Below are positions 12,792 through 12,948 of a stretch of 12,948 nucleotides of DNA, piece by piece. The stretch spans positions 1-12,948 of the forward strand of contig JAEDNZ010000040.1 of assembly GCA_016302215.1 (NCBI GenBank), in the 5' to 3' direction. The position numbers and the translations under genes were made by a program. How positions within the stretch are numbered: position 1 is the stretch's first letter; each line of letters begins with the position of its first letter. The notes beneath the pieces are model-generated. The model searched no databases and was not told the origin of the DNA. It worked only from the letters and a program-made list of their open reading frames with translations. This stretch comes from Muribaculaceae bacterium (GTDB lineage: Bacteria; Bacteroidota; Bacteroidia; Bacteroidales; Muribaculaceae).

Positions 12792-12823
12792 CAAAATTAC
12801 GACAAAACAGACAAGCGTCCAAA
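12792..12823 (-). promoter_or_regulatory. Predicted promoter of the GT90 gene
   Basis: On the minus strand TTTG (12823-12820), 20 bases, then TAATTTTG (12799-12792) matches the Bacteroidetes consensus in full. Transcription would start near 12786, leaving about 25 bases before the ATG at 12761. Confidence 0.65.
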
Positions 12824-12865
12824 TTATCGAGTAATCAAAAAGCTTACGCAATAATCCCCTGCCCC

Positions 12866-12895
12866 TCCGAGTGCTCTGAGTGCTCCGAGTGCACC
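12866..12895. repeat. 9-bp tandem repeat upstream of the GT90 gene
   Basis: Three units of 9 bases lie at 12868-12894: CGAGTGCTC, TGAGTGCTC, CGAGTGCAC. The unit differs from that at 11752-11793 but has the same length and copy number. It lies about 45 bases beyond the GT90 promoter. The rest of 12896-12948 shows no gene or promoter. The final TTGTAGGGGCGC may be the first arm of a longer intergenic palindrome cut by the window end. Confidence 0.6.
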
Positions 12896-12948
12896 TCACG
12901 GCTGATGTTGCCTCAAAGGCTGCCCATCAAATATGCTTGTAGGGGCGC

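Noticed and set aside
12937..12948. TTGTAGGGGCGC at the window end as a complete palindromic repeat.
   Set aside because: Only one arm is inside the window, so it cannot be shown.

Overview
The window looks like chromosomal DNA of a Bacteroidales bacterium. The evidence is a frdC-frdA-frdB fumarate reductase operon in the Bacteroides order, several promoters of the Bacteroidetes type (TTTG, 19-20 bases, TAnnTTTG), lipoproteins with acidic residues after the lipid cysteine, an M20C dipeptidase and an ECF sigma unit. The fairly GC-rich coding sequence with AT-rich intergenic DNA would suit a Muribaculaceae-like gut organism, but the family is a guess. No rRNA, tRNA, CRISPR array, transposase or phage gene was seen.

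Layout. Positions 1-200 (-) hold the start of a lipoprotein cut by the window edge. Positions 378-4229 (-) are the frdCAB operon for the menaquinol:fumarate reductase / succinate dehydrogenase complex, with a promoter at 4324-4354. Its cytochrome subunit carries an apparent C-terminal extension of about 115 residues. Positions 4488-4749 (+) form a very small transcription unit with promoter, 33-codon ORF and terminator. Positions 4753-5100 (+) hold another strong promoter followed by about 310 nt with no convincing gene. That RNA can fold into a 200-nt near-continuous rod (4867-5066), and the same strands can form a competing terminator-like hairpin ending in T5. It is either a stand-alone structured RNA or a switching leader of the next gene. 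Positions 5148-6556 (+) hold two exported proteins, one with a PEGA domain and one probably with a lectin-like beta-sandwich, closed by a strong terminator. Positions 6771-7573 (-) hold a Skp/OmpH-family lipoprotein preceded by a 41-residue single-span membrane protein. Positions 7742-9196 (+) are pepD, with a terminator. Positions 9296-10090 (+) are an exported N-acetylmuramidase-like protein. Positions 10343-11751 (+) are a three-gene unit: small membrane protein, ECF sigma factor, and a two-span membrane protein that is probably the anti-sigma factor. Positions 11796-12761 (-) are a lone GT90-type glycosyltransferase flanked on both sides by unrelated 9-bp tandem repeats, with its own promoter at 12792-12823.

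How the genes work together. frdCAB supplies the terminal step of anaerobic fumarate respiration and succinate formation. Most of the rest concerns the cell envelope: an OmpH-type periplasmic chaperone, a wall hydrolase, a sugar transferase, exported proteins and an ECF stress regulator. The most unusual element is the structured RNA region at 4784-5104.
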